Shown one piece after another: positions 1 to 10,494 of a stretch of 64,000 bases of DNA. This stretch comes from Megaustenia siamemsis (lineage: Eukaryota; Mollusca; Gastropoda; Stylommatophora; Ariophantidae): assembly GCA_032433765.1 (NCBI GenBank), contig JAVIAB010000046.1, forward strand, positions 60,981,388 through 61,045,387, given 5' to 3'. A program made the translations under genes and the position numbers. A model generated the notes under the pieces. The model was not told the origin of the DNA, did no database searches, and was given only the letters and a program-made list of their open reading frames with translations. The stretch's first letter is position 1, and every line of letters begins with the position of its first letter.

Positions 1-1
1 A

Positions 2-658
2 GAAAATTCTCAAGACCTACAATTAAATATCACAGTTGAGGGAATACATCTGGAGACAGTCCAGAGTTACAACTACCTTGGACATACTATAACCAATGAT
101 GGAAAATGCACAACTGAAATAAGCAAAAGAATAGGTATGGCAAAAAGCAATTTTAATGCCATGAAAAATATACTAACAACAAAACAAATATCAGCAGGGC
201 TGAAACTAAGAATGGCAAAATGTTACATCTTCTCAATATTCCTGTATGGTGCAGAAACATGGACATTAGACAAGAAAACAGAACAGAAAATTGAAGCCTT
301 TGAAATGTGGATTTATAGAAGAATAGGTAGAATTGGATGGAAAGAAAATATAACAAACGATGAAGTTTTAAAACAACTGAAAATAAAAAGAGAACTGCTG
401 AACACAATAAAGACAAGACAAATTAAATTTTTGGGGCAAGTTAAAAGACACAAAAGCCTACTAAAAGTAATATTGGAAGGAAAAATACAAGGTAAAAGAG
501 GCAGAGGCAGACCAAGACTAACATGGACGAGTAACATCAAAAGATGGACAAGTCAATCTATGACAGCCTGCACCATCAAAGCGAGAAACAGAGTAGAATG
601 GCGATCCATGGTAGCCAACCTTCGTTGCGGAGAGGGCACACGATGATGATGATGATGA
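2..658 (+). mobile_element. LINE-A 3' end (RTE-like retrotransposon, C-terminus of ORF)
   Basis: The reading frame is open from the left edge to a stop at 644-646 and continues the reverse-transcriptase thumb and C-terminal region seen in the fuller copy at 20.1-23.3 kb. Motifs include YNYLGHTITNDGKC, LYGAETWTLDKKTEQ, FEMWIYRRIGRIGW and GKRGRGRPRLTW. It ends in a GATGATGATGATGATGA tail, the short-repeat 3' tail typical of RTE elements. The 5' part is outside the window. Confidence 0.85.
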
Positions 659-1554
659 GAGGCAGAGCAATTAAACATAGATATTTTAGGCATATCAGAA
701 ACAAGATTGGAAAGAAAGTGGATACATACAAGACGATAAATATACGAGTACATTTATATATTCAGGCAACACAACAGAACATTAAAGAGGGGTTTGCATA
801 CTAATAAAACAAGAAATACAAAAATATATAAATACCCACTGGACATACAATGATAGGATTATGTTATTAAAAATGAAGGGAAAACCATTTGACATAGCAA
901 TAATACAGACATACGCACCTACCCAAGACTATAAAGATGAACAAACAGAAGCATACTATGAAGATCTAAATACAGTTATGAAGCAAGTGAAATCTTCAGA
1001 CATCTTGATTGTAATGGGTGACATGAACGCTAAAGTAGGAAAAGGTAGATATAAGACCATTATAGGAAATCATGGTTTTAGGAAAAAGAAATAATAGAGG
1101 AGAAAGATTAATTCAATTTTGAAAACAGGCTGATAATAAGTAACACCTATTTTGAGCAAGAGAAAAGGTAATTATACATATGGAAAAGCCCTGTAGATAG
1201 AAAGAGGAATGAAATAGGATACAAAATGATAAAAGACAGATTCCAGAACAGCATCAAGAAAGCCAAAACCTATCCAGGAGCAAATATTAATTCAGATCAC
1301 AATCCTGTAAGGATTAAAATGAAAATCAAATTAAAGAGAAAGAAACAAAAGACTAATTCAGCAATACCAATAGATATAACAGCTTTAAACCAGAAAGATG
1401 TAAAAGAAACTTATACAGTACAAGTAAAGAACACATATCAGAAGCGGCTAGAAGAAGGGATTGAGCAGTACAGAAGAGAAAATTTTGAAGAAAAAGTCAC
1501 AACCAAATGACAATGCATAAAAAACAGCATACAAGAATCTTGTGACACCTTACC
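659..1554 (+). mobile_element. LINE-A 5' fragment (endonuclease and linker), decayed
   Basis: This starts inside the apurinic-type endonuclease (NIDILGISET) and runs through YAPTQDYKDEQTEAYYEDLN, VMGDMNAKVGKGRY and the SDHNPV box into the linker before the reverse transcriptase. Several frameshifts and stops break it (for example after GFRKKK at 1092). It stops abruptly at about 1554, where the following piece is an inverted 3' fragment of the same family. Confidence 0.8.
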
Positions 1555-1840
1555 TGCCTCTTTTACCTTGTGTTTTCCCTTCCAATATTACTTTAAGCAG
1601 GCTGCTGCATCTTTTACCATGACCCAAAAGCTCATTTGTCTTGTTTGAATTGTGTTTAGTAGTTCTCTCTTCATTTTTAGTTGTTTTAAGACTTCATCAT
1701 TTGTTCTCTTTTCATTCCATCCAATTGTGCCTATTATTCTATAAATCCACATTTCAAAGGCTTCAGTTTTATGTTCTGTTTTCTTTCTTATTTCTATGTT
1801 TCTGCACCATACAGGAATGTTGAAAATATATAACATTTTC
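1555..1840 (-). mobile_element. LINE-A 3'-region fragment, inverted relative to its neighbour
   Basis: The minus strand encodes a degraded version of the LINE-A C-terminus (KKTEHKTEAFEMWIYRIIGT, then KQLKMKRELLNTIQTRQM). It lacks both the tail and the upstream reverse transcriptase. It abuts the plus-strand 5' fragment at 1554/1555, so two non-adjacent parts of the element are joined head to head. This arrangement arose by recombination, not by simple 5' truncation. Confidence 0.75.
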
Positions 1841-1950
1841 CTATTCTTAGTTGTATCTGTACAATAATGTTTTAATAATTTTTATCCTTCATCCATTTAT
1901 GATGTCTATTACAATACAATTATTTCTCTATGACCAAAGAATATACTAAC

Positions 1951-2135
1951 CGTAAGTTTATTAAGTGCACAGTCATTAGATTGTCCAAAATCCAAACCAT
2001 GGATAGTGAGCTGGACTCTAGTACTGACTTCCAAGCGGATAACCCATACACACAGGCCATTTTGAGTGTAAGGAGTTGGATAACCTGGAGTGGAAATGAC
2101 CCCTGTGGCCTCAGAATACAAGCCACCACAGTGAG
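1951..2135 (-). CDS. Exon: first part of CUB domain 3
   Basis: This 185-nt exon has a pyrimidine-rich acceptor ending in ATTAATTTCAG and donor CTTACG|GTTAGT. It enters in phase 1 and leaves in phase 0, like the first exon of the other two CUB domains. It encodes HCGGLYSEATGVISTPGYPT, then CVWVIRLEVSTRVQLTIHGL, ending in CALNKLT, so it carries cysteines 1-3. The second half of the domain must lie beyond the left edge of the window. Confidence 0.8.
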
Positions 2136-2231
2136 CTGAAATTAATGAGTGCAAATTAGAATGGTGTGGACAGAAGCAGAAAAGTACAACATCTCTACTG
2201 TACATTTAACATATGTTAATGTTAACAAAAA

Positions 2232-2657
2232 TTTCCAACTTCAATGTTAAGTCAGTCCAATTGTATGGTTGTGAAACATGCAGATACAGGCCATTATTGA
2301 TGGACGCTTGCGTAAAATAAAAGGATGGAAATAGCAGGACAAAATCACTAGCACAGAATTATGAAAAAGTACCAAATACCAGTGAGTAAAGAAAAAACAC
2401 TGAAGACAGTTGCGCTGGATAGGACACACTGTGGAAACAAACTGAGAGTATTACACGACAGGCCCTTTTTTGGAATCCCCAAGGCAAAAGACAAAGAGGA
2501 AGAATAAATATTTTTTGAGAAATCAGATGGAAGCAGGGATAAGAATGATGGGGAAGACATGGAATGATCTTAAAAGAATGGCAAGAAATAACATGGTTTG
2601 GAAAGTGTTTGTTGAAGACCTATGCTCCACAGGGAGTTGAAAGGAAGAAGAAGAATG
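2232..2657 (+). mobile_element. LINE-C 3' end, decayed
   Basis: Fragments in several frames match the minus-strand LINE-C 3' end at 3756-4190: LYGCETC, LDRTHCGNKLRVLHDRPFFG, and the terminal EDLCSTGS-like end (here RPMLHREL). It is followed by a GAAGAAGAAGAA tail. It lies about 1.1 kb from the second copy in opposite orientation, so the two could pair as a long imperfect hairpin. Confidence 0.7.
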
Positions 2658-2694
2658 CTAACAAACATCTGTAAGAAATTTTATTTAAATATGT

Positions 2695-2812
2695 TTATGA
2701 AAGAGAAAGTATGTAAAATATATCTGTCAATGGGAAAGTTTATAAAAAAATATCTGTCAAGGGGAAAGTTTATAAAAATATATCTGTCAAAGATAAAGCA
2801 TGTAAAATGAAA
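2695..2812. repeat. Short tandem repeat, about 30-bp unit, about 4 copies
   Basis: A unit of the form AAATATATCTGTCAA-x-GGGAAAGTTTATAAA is repeated about four times with small length changes. It lies just 3' of the LINE-C fragment and has no coding capacity. Confidence 0.6.
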
Positions 2813-2904
2813 TATTTGTTTAGTATATAGTCTGATGAAGACAATGTGTGCTAAATTAAACAATGTTGAAAAGAAATAATTTATTGCTGAAAAAGTACCT
2901 TGTT

Positions 2905-3480
2905 TCTCTTATTATTGTTCTTCTTAGTGTCTCCTTAAGTCAGTCTTTTTTTAAAATTTATTTACTGTTGTTTCCCATTTAATGACTTGCAATGAGATTC
3001 TCCTGTTATTTATTTTCATTATATGGCTGACAAATGCCAACCCATTGCCATTTCTCTTATTTTCCCACTACCCTTAAATTTTTCCATTGTATACAAAGTA
3101 TACAAGATCTATTTTCTAATGAATTTGTTGTAGAATGCATTTAGTTAATTCTCTATATATTTCATCATTTTTCATCTCTCATTTTTAAAAGGATGTATAA
3201 TGCATTTCTGATGAACATCCTAATCATTCTTTTCCTGCTCAGGATTTTTCATTTACAATTTTAACAAGATTTGTGAAAGCTATTGCTACCATTGCTAATT
3301 TGGTTCTGATTTCATTTTTTTAGATCTCCTTTTTCATCTAAGCAAATTTTGAGATAAACAAAGTAATCTACTCCTTCCTGATTTACCTTTTATTTTATTT
3401 TTATTATAAGTAATTTGATTTTCCATTACTTCCATTTTGTTTTAGTTAATCTCCAGTTCTATTCTGTTAGTCGTTGACAT
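2905..3480 (-). mobile_element. Highly decayed LINE-B-like sequence
   Basis: Patches resemble the minus-strand LINE-B 3' region at 4380-4470 (TTCTTCTTAGTGTCTCC and TTGTTTCCCAT). Further patches resemble the upstream reverse-transcriptase end. No frame survives, so this is a low-confidence assignment by patchwork similarity. Confidence 0.4.
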
Positions 3481-3481
3481 C

Positions 3482-3747
3482 ATCAATGCCCTCTGAGATG
3501 TGGAAAGGGCACAGGATTTCGACAACCATGAGGGGAAGGGCACAGGATTTTCACAACCATGAGTCCACATCATTTTTCAAAAGAAAGAGATGGGAATTAA
3601 GATGGGCACAGCTAAAAACAAGAAACTTAGTGGGCGTGTAAGAAGACTTATCAACCAACATAGAACTGGAGTCATCAGTCGCTGGACACTATGAGACTTG
3701 CTGAGGAAAGGATCTGAGCACCTATGAACATGTTCAGAGAGCAGTGA
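3482..3747 (+). mobile_element. LINE-D 3'-end fragment
   Basis: The plus strand encodes a degraded copy of the last part of LINE-D (compare minus strand 42990-42722): INALRDVERAQDF, MGTAKNKKLSGRVRRLINQH, RTGVISRW and RKGSEHL. Stops and a small internal duplication are present. It ends at a CAGTGAT remnant of the GAT tail and meets the 3' end of LINE-C tail to tail at about 3750. Confidence 0.75.
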
Positions 3748-3755
3748 TCTCTTCT

Positions 3756-4190
3756 TTTCTACCTTTCAGCTCCCTGTGGAGCATAGGTCTTCAACAAACA
3801 TTTTCCAAGCCGTTCTATTTCTTGCCATTCCTTTAAGATCGTTCCATATCTTCCCCATCACCTTCTTCTTGCTTCTATCTGATTTCTCCATGAGTTCCTT
3901 GGTCTTCTTCGTTGTCTTCTTCCCTGGGATTCCAAAAAAGGGCCTTTTGTGTAATACTCTCAGTTGATTTTCGTAGTGTGTCCTGTCCAGTGCCATCCTC
4001 TTCACTGTATCTCTTTATCCACTGGTATTTGACTAGTACATTTCCATAATTCTATGTTAGTGATTTTGTCCTGCTATTTCCATCCTTTTATTCTGCGTAA
4101 ACATTCATTAATGAAAGTCTGTATCTTCATGATTGTCATTTTAGTTGTTCTCCATGTTTCACAGCCATGTAATAATACTGACTTAACATT
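3756..4190 (-). mobile_element. LINE-C, 3' segment (segment 3 of 3)
   Basis: The minus strand encodes the C-terminal part of LINE-C: GCETW, then INECLRRIKGWK, MALDRTHYENQLRVLHKRPF, and the end WKMFVEDLCSTGS. It is preceded (5') at 4190 by the inserted LINE-B fragment. The 3' end is followed by a GAAAAGAAGA-type tail. Positions 4179-4190 are one copy of the 12-bp TSD TGACTTAACATT made by that insertion. Confidence 0.8.
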
Positions 4191-4623
4191 CTATCTATCT
4201 ATCTATTGACCTTTCGAGCCGTAACCGGCCCATAGGGCGTAGACCAAGATACACCTTCTCCTATATGAATTTTTGTTCTAGCAGTTTTCTTTTAAAGATA
4301 TTTTATCAAATCTCGCCATCTGTCTCTGTTCTGTGCAAGCAGTTCTATCTCATTGAGGGAGCCGATTCCTGCTGCTCTTGCCTCTCTCATCAATGTTCTT
4401 CTCAGTGTCTCCCTGGGTCTTCCTCTTTTTCTTTTACCTGTTGTTTCCCATATGAGGGCTTGCTTTGCTATTCGATTATTATCTCTTCTCATCACATGTC
4501 CAACGTATGACCATCGTCTTTTCTTTATTACTGAAGATATTAGTGGTTGATTTGCGATTTCTCTAATTTCCTCGTTTGTTTTGAATTCGTTCCATTCTAT
4601 ACCAAGTATTTTCCTTAGACATT
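4191..4623 (-). mobile_element. LINE-B 3' fragment nested in LINE-C, with TSD
   Basis: This is a 433-bp 5'-truncated insertion flanked by TGACTTAACATT at 4179-4190 and 4624-4635. On the minus strand it encodes WSYVGHVMRRDNNRIAKQAL, GKRKRGRPRETLRRTLMREA and LLAQNRDRWRDLIKYL. It ends in the LINE-B 3' untranslated sequence GGTCAATAGATAGATAGATA, so its tail is a TAGA repeat. Confidence 0.9.
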
Positions 4624-4635
4624 TGACTTAACATT

Positions 4636-6535
4636 GGAGTTGAAAATTTTTTTTTTAGTATTTAACCTAATTTCTTTGGACTTCTATATGTTTCCCAGTG
4701 CAACAAAAGCTTCTGTGGCTTTTGATTTTCTTTTTTGGTATCATTTTCTGTTCTTCCCTCTTTATTTATATTACTCCCAGATATATGCAAGATTGTGCGT
4801 CTAGTAGAGGTATTTATCCTATTTTAATTGGTTATTGCTAACTGCATTAATTCTCATAATGTTGGTCTTATCTCTATGAATCTTCAGTCCTAGCTGTTGT
4901 GATCTCTCATCAAGTATGCTCATGTTATCCTGCATCTGTTGATGGCTGTGTGATAGGAGAGCTATGTCATCAGCAAAGTCTAAATCATCAAGTTGTTTGG
5001 TCAGAGACCATTGGATTCAATTTCTGTTTTGAGTTATTTACATAATGCAATCTATGGCCAGTAGAAAGAGAAATGGAGATAGAAGGCATCCCTGCCTTAC
5101 TCCTGTTTTTTTTTTCAAAATGCTTCTGTAAGCTGCCCTTCGTGAACCACACTACATTTCTTTCCTTCATACATTGTTCTTATCAGTTTAACAAACTTTG
5201 TGGGGATTCCGTAATGACTCAGCAACTTCCAAAGCATTCATCTGTTGATACAATCAAATGCCTTTTTATAATCTATGAATCCAATATAAAGTGGAGACTG
5301 TAGTTCTAAACTTTGTTCAACTATTATATCTAGGGTAGTTATTTGATCAGCACATGATCTGTTCTTCCTAAAACCTGCTTGTTCATCTCTCAAATGTTTC
5401 TCTATAGCCTCTTTTAATCTCTCTAGAATGATTCTGCTTAATATTTTTCCTGGCACTGATAGTAGCATAATTCCCCTATAATTTGTGCACTCTTGTAAAC
5501 TTCTTTTCTTTGGTAGTTTGATCATATAACCTTCTTTCCAGTCTTTAGGTATTTCTTCCCTCTCCCAAATTTTATCTAATAGATTATATAACACCTTGGT
5601 AGAGGTGTTAATGTCTGCTTTGATGGCTTCTGAAGGAATTTCATCTGGTCCTGTGGCTTTACCATTTTTTAAAAGGTTGATGACTTTCATTTTATCTTCC
5701 TTGTTTGGTTTTCCACAGTTAATGTGTAACTCTTCTTCTGCTGGTAGTATATCTGGAGGGTTTTTTGAGCCAGGTCTGTTCAAAAGTTCTTCAAAGTGCT
5801 CTTTCCATCCATCCATTTGTTCCCTTATATTACTAAACAGATTTTCTTTCTTATCGTTAATGAAGGTATTGATCTGTTTGTATTTTCCACTTAATTTCTT
5901 TGTGCTGTTGTACAGTTCTTTCATATTTCCTTTATTTGCTGCTTCCTCTGTAACTTTAACTAGCTAATCTATATATTTCCTCTTATTCTTTTTAATGGAT
6001 CTTCTTACTTCTTTGTTCACCTCTGTGCAAGTTTCATGTGTCTTGGCATTATTACTTCTTGTTTTGCTTTTATTTATGTCTGCTTTCTTATTCTATCTGC
6101 CTCTAATTTTTATACAGGGTCTCAGCTGTCATCCATGCCTTATACTGGTGTTCTCTTTTCCCCAGCGTTTCTTCGAATGTCTCTTTCCTGTTTCCAATGA
6201 TCCTCTATATTTATTGTATTTTCTAGCTGTCGCAGGACTTGGTATTTGTTTGATATTGTGACTGCAAATTTGTCTTTAATTCCTTGTTCTTTAAGAAACC
6301 CTACATTTAAATACTTTCTACCCTTATTCGTTTAGTATATTTTTTTAGTTTAAGTTTGGCTAGCAGAAGACGATGATCTGATGCCACATCTGCTCCTCTA
6401 TATACTTTTACATCATGTAAGGAAGACTTAAACTTATTATTAATACATATATGGTCGATTTGATTCTTCGTTCTATGATCTGGTGACACCCATGTAGCTT
6501 TATGTATTCTTTTATGTTGGAATCTTGTTCCTCCT
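4636..6535 (-). mobile_element. LINE-C, reverse transcriptase segment (segment 2 of 3)
   Basis: Reading from 6535 downward this gives the end of the endonuclease (HRTKNQIDHICINNKFK, VASDHRLLLAKLKLK), then a linker, then an intact reverse-transcriptase stretch at 5924-5238. Visible motifs are GKATGPDEIPSEAIKA, NYRGIMLLSVPGKILSRII, DEQAGFRKNRSCADQI and GFIDYKKAFDCINR. Downstream come TGVRQGCLLSP and LDFADDIALLSHS in broken frames, the last containing the FADD catalytic box. The element encodes an RTE-type endonuclease/reverse-transcriptase polyprotein. Decay is moderate, with frameshifts after 5238. Confidence 0.85.
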
Positions 6536-7791
6536 GTTGATTGATCAAAAAAACATAAGGGAATGATGGAGAGAATACATTAAAGATCTTTATAATGATG
6601 AATGAATGGAAATAAATATTAAGGATAATGGAGAAGGACCAGAAATACTCAGAGAAGAAGTGGAAGACGCCTTGCGCAATATGAAAGCAGGAAACGATCC
6701 TGGACCAGATAATATAACTAAAGAAGAGATTGAAGCCATGGATGATTTTGGAATTGAAATAATAACAAAAATATTGAATGATATCTACAACAATGGATAT
6801 ATACCAGACGATATGCTCAAATAAATATTCATAGCCCTACCAAAAAAATCGGGTGCGATTGAATGCGATGATCATCGCACAATAAGCCTTATGAGTCATA
6901 TGACTAAGATATTACTAAGAATCATCAAGCAAAGAGTGCGAAAAAAAATCAGTCCAGAAATTAGCGATGAACAGTGTGGTTTTGTTAGAGATAAAGGAAC
7001 AAGCAATGCCATTTATATCATAAGATCTTTAGTAGAAAGAGCCATAGAGGTGAAAACAGATCTATACCTATGTTTCATAGATTACACCAAGGCATTTGAC
7101 AAAGTAAAGCACCAAGAAATAATCAAAATTTTAGAAAGCATAAATGTAGACAGCAAAGATCTAAGAATAATAAAGAACATGTACAATATTAAAACAGGTA
7201 AATGAATTTAAATATTTGGGAATTTTGTTAACCTCGGATGGAAGATGTAGAAAAGAGGTGAGATGCAGAATGGCTCAGGCAAAAGCAGCTTTCCAAAAAA
7301 TGAGGAAGATACTATGCAATCCATTTTTGACAATAGAAACAAGGAAAAGAGCTCTTAAATGTTACGTAGAGACAGTCTTAACTTATGGATGCGAATCATG
7401 GACAATAGAACAACAGACAAGAAAATCACTGGAGTCTGTAGAAATGTGGTTTTACAGAAAAATGTTGAGAGTACCTTGGACAGCTCAGTAGAGTAATGAA
7501 GATGTTCTGAGAGAGGTCAAAGCAAAAAGAGAGCTAATTTCCAATATTAGGAAGAAACAATCATCATTTTTTGGTCATGTAATGAGAAGAGAACAGCTGG
7601 AATATATTGTAACAACTGGAAAAATTGCGGGACGAAGAGATAGAGGGAAGCAAAGAGAAAAAATAACAGACAACTTAAGAGAATGGCTTGGCAGAAGGTC
7701 AACAACAGAAATGCTAAATAGCTGTCAAGATCGAAAGTTGTGGAGAGACATGATCACCTATGCCAGCAGGCCCGGTACTTGATGATGATGA
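6536..7791 (+). mobile_element. LINE-A2 copy nested in LINE-C, with TSD and internal deletion
   Basis: This 1,256-bp insertion is flanked by TTGTTCCTCCT at 6525-6535 and 7792-7802 and ends in GATGATGATGA. It encodes reverse-transcriptase fingers (KAGNDPGPDNITKEEIEAMD), SHMTKILLRIIKQRV and CFIDYTKAFDKVKH. At about 7196 it jumps straight to VNEFKYLGILLTSDGRC, so the palm with the YADD box is missing. The rest is the thumb and C-terminus (CESWTIEQQTRKSLESVEMW, LWRDMITYASRPGT). It is related to LINE-A but distinct. Confidence 0.9.
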
Positions 7792-7802
7792 TTGTTCCTC
7801 CT

Positions 7803-8360
7803 AGGCTCATTTGATTAATAGCACAGAAGTTCACGAATATCTCTCCATTCTCATTTATATCTCCAAGTCCATGTCTTCCCATTATCTCTTCAAAACCTCT
7901 GTTGTCTGATCCTACTTTTGCATTTAGATCTCCCATCAATATTATAATATCCTTGGCTCATTTTTCATCCATCTGACATCGCAACTGTTTATAGAACTCA
8001 TCTTTAACTAAATCATCCTTATCATTGGTTGGCGCATAGCATTGGATAATGTGTATTTTTATTTTGTTTTTTGTTATTTTAAATGTAGCTCTCATTAACC
8101 TTGGCCTTACTGCTTTCCATTCTATCAGTGTCTTCTGTGCATTCCTTGATAACATTATAGCTACCCCTTCACTATGTTGTGCTCCAGGTTCCTGGTGTCC
8201 TGATAATAAAATCATCTATCCTGTATTTAGTTTTATCCTTTCCATTCCTTGCCATCTTGTTTCACACATTCCCAGAATATCTATTTTGTATTTTCTCATT
8301 CCTGTGTAGCTTTTCCTTGTTCATTTAGGGTACGTACATTCCAGGTTCCAATTCTGGAGG
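7803..8360 (-). mobile_element. LINE-C, endonuclease segment (segment 1 of 3)
   Basis: Read from 8360 downward the minus strand encodes the start of the endonuclease (SSRIGTWNVRTLNEQGKAT), then GAQHSEGVAIMLSRNAQKTL, YAPTNDKDD and MMGDLNAKVGSDNRGFEEIM. It ends at INQMSLGGT, which continues at 6535 once the nested LINE-A2 is removed. GTWNVRTL and GDLNAKVG are conserved endonuclease motifs of RTE elements. Upstream, at about 8385, it meets a LINE-A fragment in the same orientation with no recognisable tail between them. Confidence 0.8.
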
Positions 8361-8384
8361 ATTTCCTATTAGACAAAAGGTGAG

Positions 8385-9220
8385 TGTTGTTAGTATATTT
8401 TTCATGGCATTAAAATTACTTTTTGCCATACCTAATCTTTTGTTTATTTCAGTTTTGCATTTTCCATCATTGGTTATAGTATGTCCCAGGTAGTTGTAAC
8501 TCTAGACTGTCTCCAGATGTATTCCCTCAACTGTGATATTTAATTGTAGGTCTTGAGAATTTTCTTTGTTTATGATCATAGTTTTAGTCTTTTTGATATT
8601 CATTTCTGGTTCATATTTTTTGCTTGTTATGTTTTATCACATTAAGCAATTGTTGTAGGTCTTTAGGATTTTCTGCTAATAGAACAGTATCATCAGCATA
8701 TCTCAGGTTATTGATTATCTTTCCATTAATGTTTAGGCCTGGTATCTCTGAGATGTTTTTAAAGATTTGCTCAGTGTATAGACTGAACAAGCTTGGTGAT
8801 AGGATACATCCCTGTCTTACTCCTCTTTTTATGTCCATGGGTGTAGAGTTCTCCTTGTTATATCTTATTATTGCTGTTTGCTCCCAGTACAAATTACATA
8901 TTAGTCGTATGTCTGCGTCGTCTAGATTTATATCCTTTAGGCAGTTTATAAGTTGGTTATGGTGTATTCTATCGAAAGCTTTGGTGTAGTCTATAAAGCA
9001 GGCATATATTGATTTGTTTACTTCTGTGTACTTTTCAATCAATGTTCTCATGCTGAATATGGCTTCTTTTGTCCCACTGTTTTTCCTGAATCCAAATTGT
9101 TGCTCATCTAATTCAGTATTGATTTTATTCTGAATCCTTCCCTGTATAACTTTTAGTAAAATGTTTGTTACCTGGCTCATTAGGCTTATTGTTCTGAAGT
9201 CACTGCATCTCTTAGACAGA
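8385..9220 (-). mobile_element. LINE-A internal fragment (reverse transcriptase palm)
   Basis: The minus strand is open over 9279-8611 and encodes SDFRTISLMSQVTNILLKVI, DEQQFGFRKNSGTKEAIFSM, CFIDYTKAFDRIHH, RQGCILSPSLFSLYTEQIFK and LRYADDTVLLAENPKDLQQL, with an intact YADD box. The 5' limit is near 9220, where unrelated sequence replaces the expected LPKKNGAVEC. The 3' limit is near 8385, inside the segment that would read ILTT. Both ends are truncated. Confidence 0.85.
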
Positions 9221-9595
9221 GAGCCTTTACCTTTTCTGGATGGCGGATTTACTTTTATTCTTTTCTTTGACTTGTCCATGTTTGTGAAGTTTTTTCAGCT
9301 TATTTTTTTATAGTACAGGATAGCCAGTCCCAGGCCCAACCCTTCTTAGTCACCTTTTACATACATGCATGGTAGGGAACAGTGCAACTATTCTTTACTC
9401 CCCTTTTAGGCCCGGCAGAGCATGGGCGAGAAAGCAGTGATGATGACTCGTATATGCCTCAATAACTCAATAAGCGCTAAGTTATCCATAAAATCAAGGT
9501 CTTCTAATTAACTATTGTCATACGTTTCCCTGCACTGTGCACCATGCCAATTTCAGTAGCGTACGTTTGCTGCATGGTATGTCACTCTCAGTTTG
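9221..9595. other. Unassigned interval
   Basis: I recognise no gene or element here. A run near 9407-9465 ends in GTGATGATGAC, which could be a LINE tail but has no body I can match. Confidence 0.4.
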
Positions 9596-9614
9596 ATTAC
9601 TGTGAACTGTCATC

Positions 9615-9815
9615 AAACCATATTCTTTTTACATGTCTTGTATCATCTTGGTATTGGTGAAATAATAATTCCTTGTTCAATTATCTAAAAATTCTTTTAT
9701 ATTATGTTACATGTTAGATAAATATAAACATGTAGATTGATTTTTAAAACCATGACAAATTTTGTCTCTGAAAGCTTTTCCGTTGCTTCGATAAAAAGCT
9801 TCTGTACAGAAAGAG
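9615..9815 (+). mobile_element. piggyBac-like element, right-end remnant
   Basis: This interval matches the right ends of the two larger piggyBac-like copies (to 13226 and to 38516), including ATGTTAGATAAATATAAA and ATTTTGTCTCTGAAA. It ends in GAAAGAG immediately before TTAA at 9816-9819, the target duplicated by piggyBac transposases. No coding part remains. Confidence 0.75.
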
Positions 9816-9954
9816 TTAAGGCATTTCTATCCAATCATTGTCTTGTACAGCATTTCTTCCTCTGTGTGAATGCACAGGAGTGGCCAACATTGACATCTCT
9901 TGTGATGATAACGATGATTTTTTTTATGGAGTAAATGAAGAAATAAGAGAAATG

Positions 9955-10240
9955 ACAAGGCATTCAAAAATGTAATCAATGGAAAAGGTGGTATTATTTT
10001 GGTCATGTGATGAGAACAGACAACAAGAGAATCTCAAAACAAGCCTTCAAACGGGAGCCAGAACGTAAAAGACCTAGAGAAACACACACAAAAAAGAACA
10101 CCGAGACAAGAGTCAGCAACAGCAGACATCAGCTTCCACACCAAGATTTAGCAACTCATCCAGAACAGGTATGGGTGACGAGATACAATACAGGTCATGT
10201 GCAAGGTCTGACAAAGAAAATAAACATCAATTGGTATTGA
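9955..10240 (+). mobile_element. LINE C-terminal fragment, family uncertain
   Basis: The plus strand encodes YFGHVMRTDNKRISKQAFKR and ERKRPRETHTKKNTETR, matching the GHVxRxDNxRIxKQA...RPRET block of LINE C-termini. A degraded tail follows. It is closest in style to LINE-B but more diverged. Confidence 0.55.
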
Positions 10241-10304
10241 GCAGCTAGACTAACAGAAAGACAAGACAAGTTACAATGTTTCAGCAGAACCCTTCATCTG
10301 GTAT

Positions 10305-10397
10305 AACAAACAGAAAGTCAGAATTAGTGATTGGTTTCAGATTGAAACAGGAGTAAAGCAGGTATGAACACTATTAGCTTTGCTATTTGGAATTACT
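10305..10397 (+). mobile_element. Tiny reverse-transcriptase relic
   Basis: About 90 bp encode SDWFQIETGVKQV, then LLALLFGI. This matches the palm region of the LINE-B copy near 63805-63865 (SDWF-IETGVK-G). It runs into a pogo-like terminus at about 10390. Confidence 0.5.
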
Positions 10398-10420
10398 TAG
10401 ACTCTCGATTATCCAGAATG
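10388..10420 (-). repeat. Possible pogo/Tigger-like terminal inverted repeat
   Basis: The segment beginning TAGACTCTCGATTATCCAGA resembles the terminal repeats of pogo/Tigger elements, whose consensus contains a GAxTCTCGATTATC-type core. It lies downstream of the Tigger-like transposase relic on the minus strand, where the 3' end is expected. A similar sequence in opposite orientation is at 18815-18850. Confidence 0.4.
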
Positions 10421-10494
10421 AATGGGAAATTAGAAATCTCAGATAACAAAAATCCAGGTTAAACCATTATATATATATGAAACTCAAAGAGTTG

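Noticed and set aside
657..1840. Twin-priming 5' inversion of LINE-A
   Set aside because: Twin priming puts the inverted 5' piece before a 3' piece that carries the tail. Here the order is different and no tail is present.
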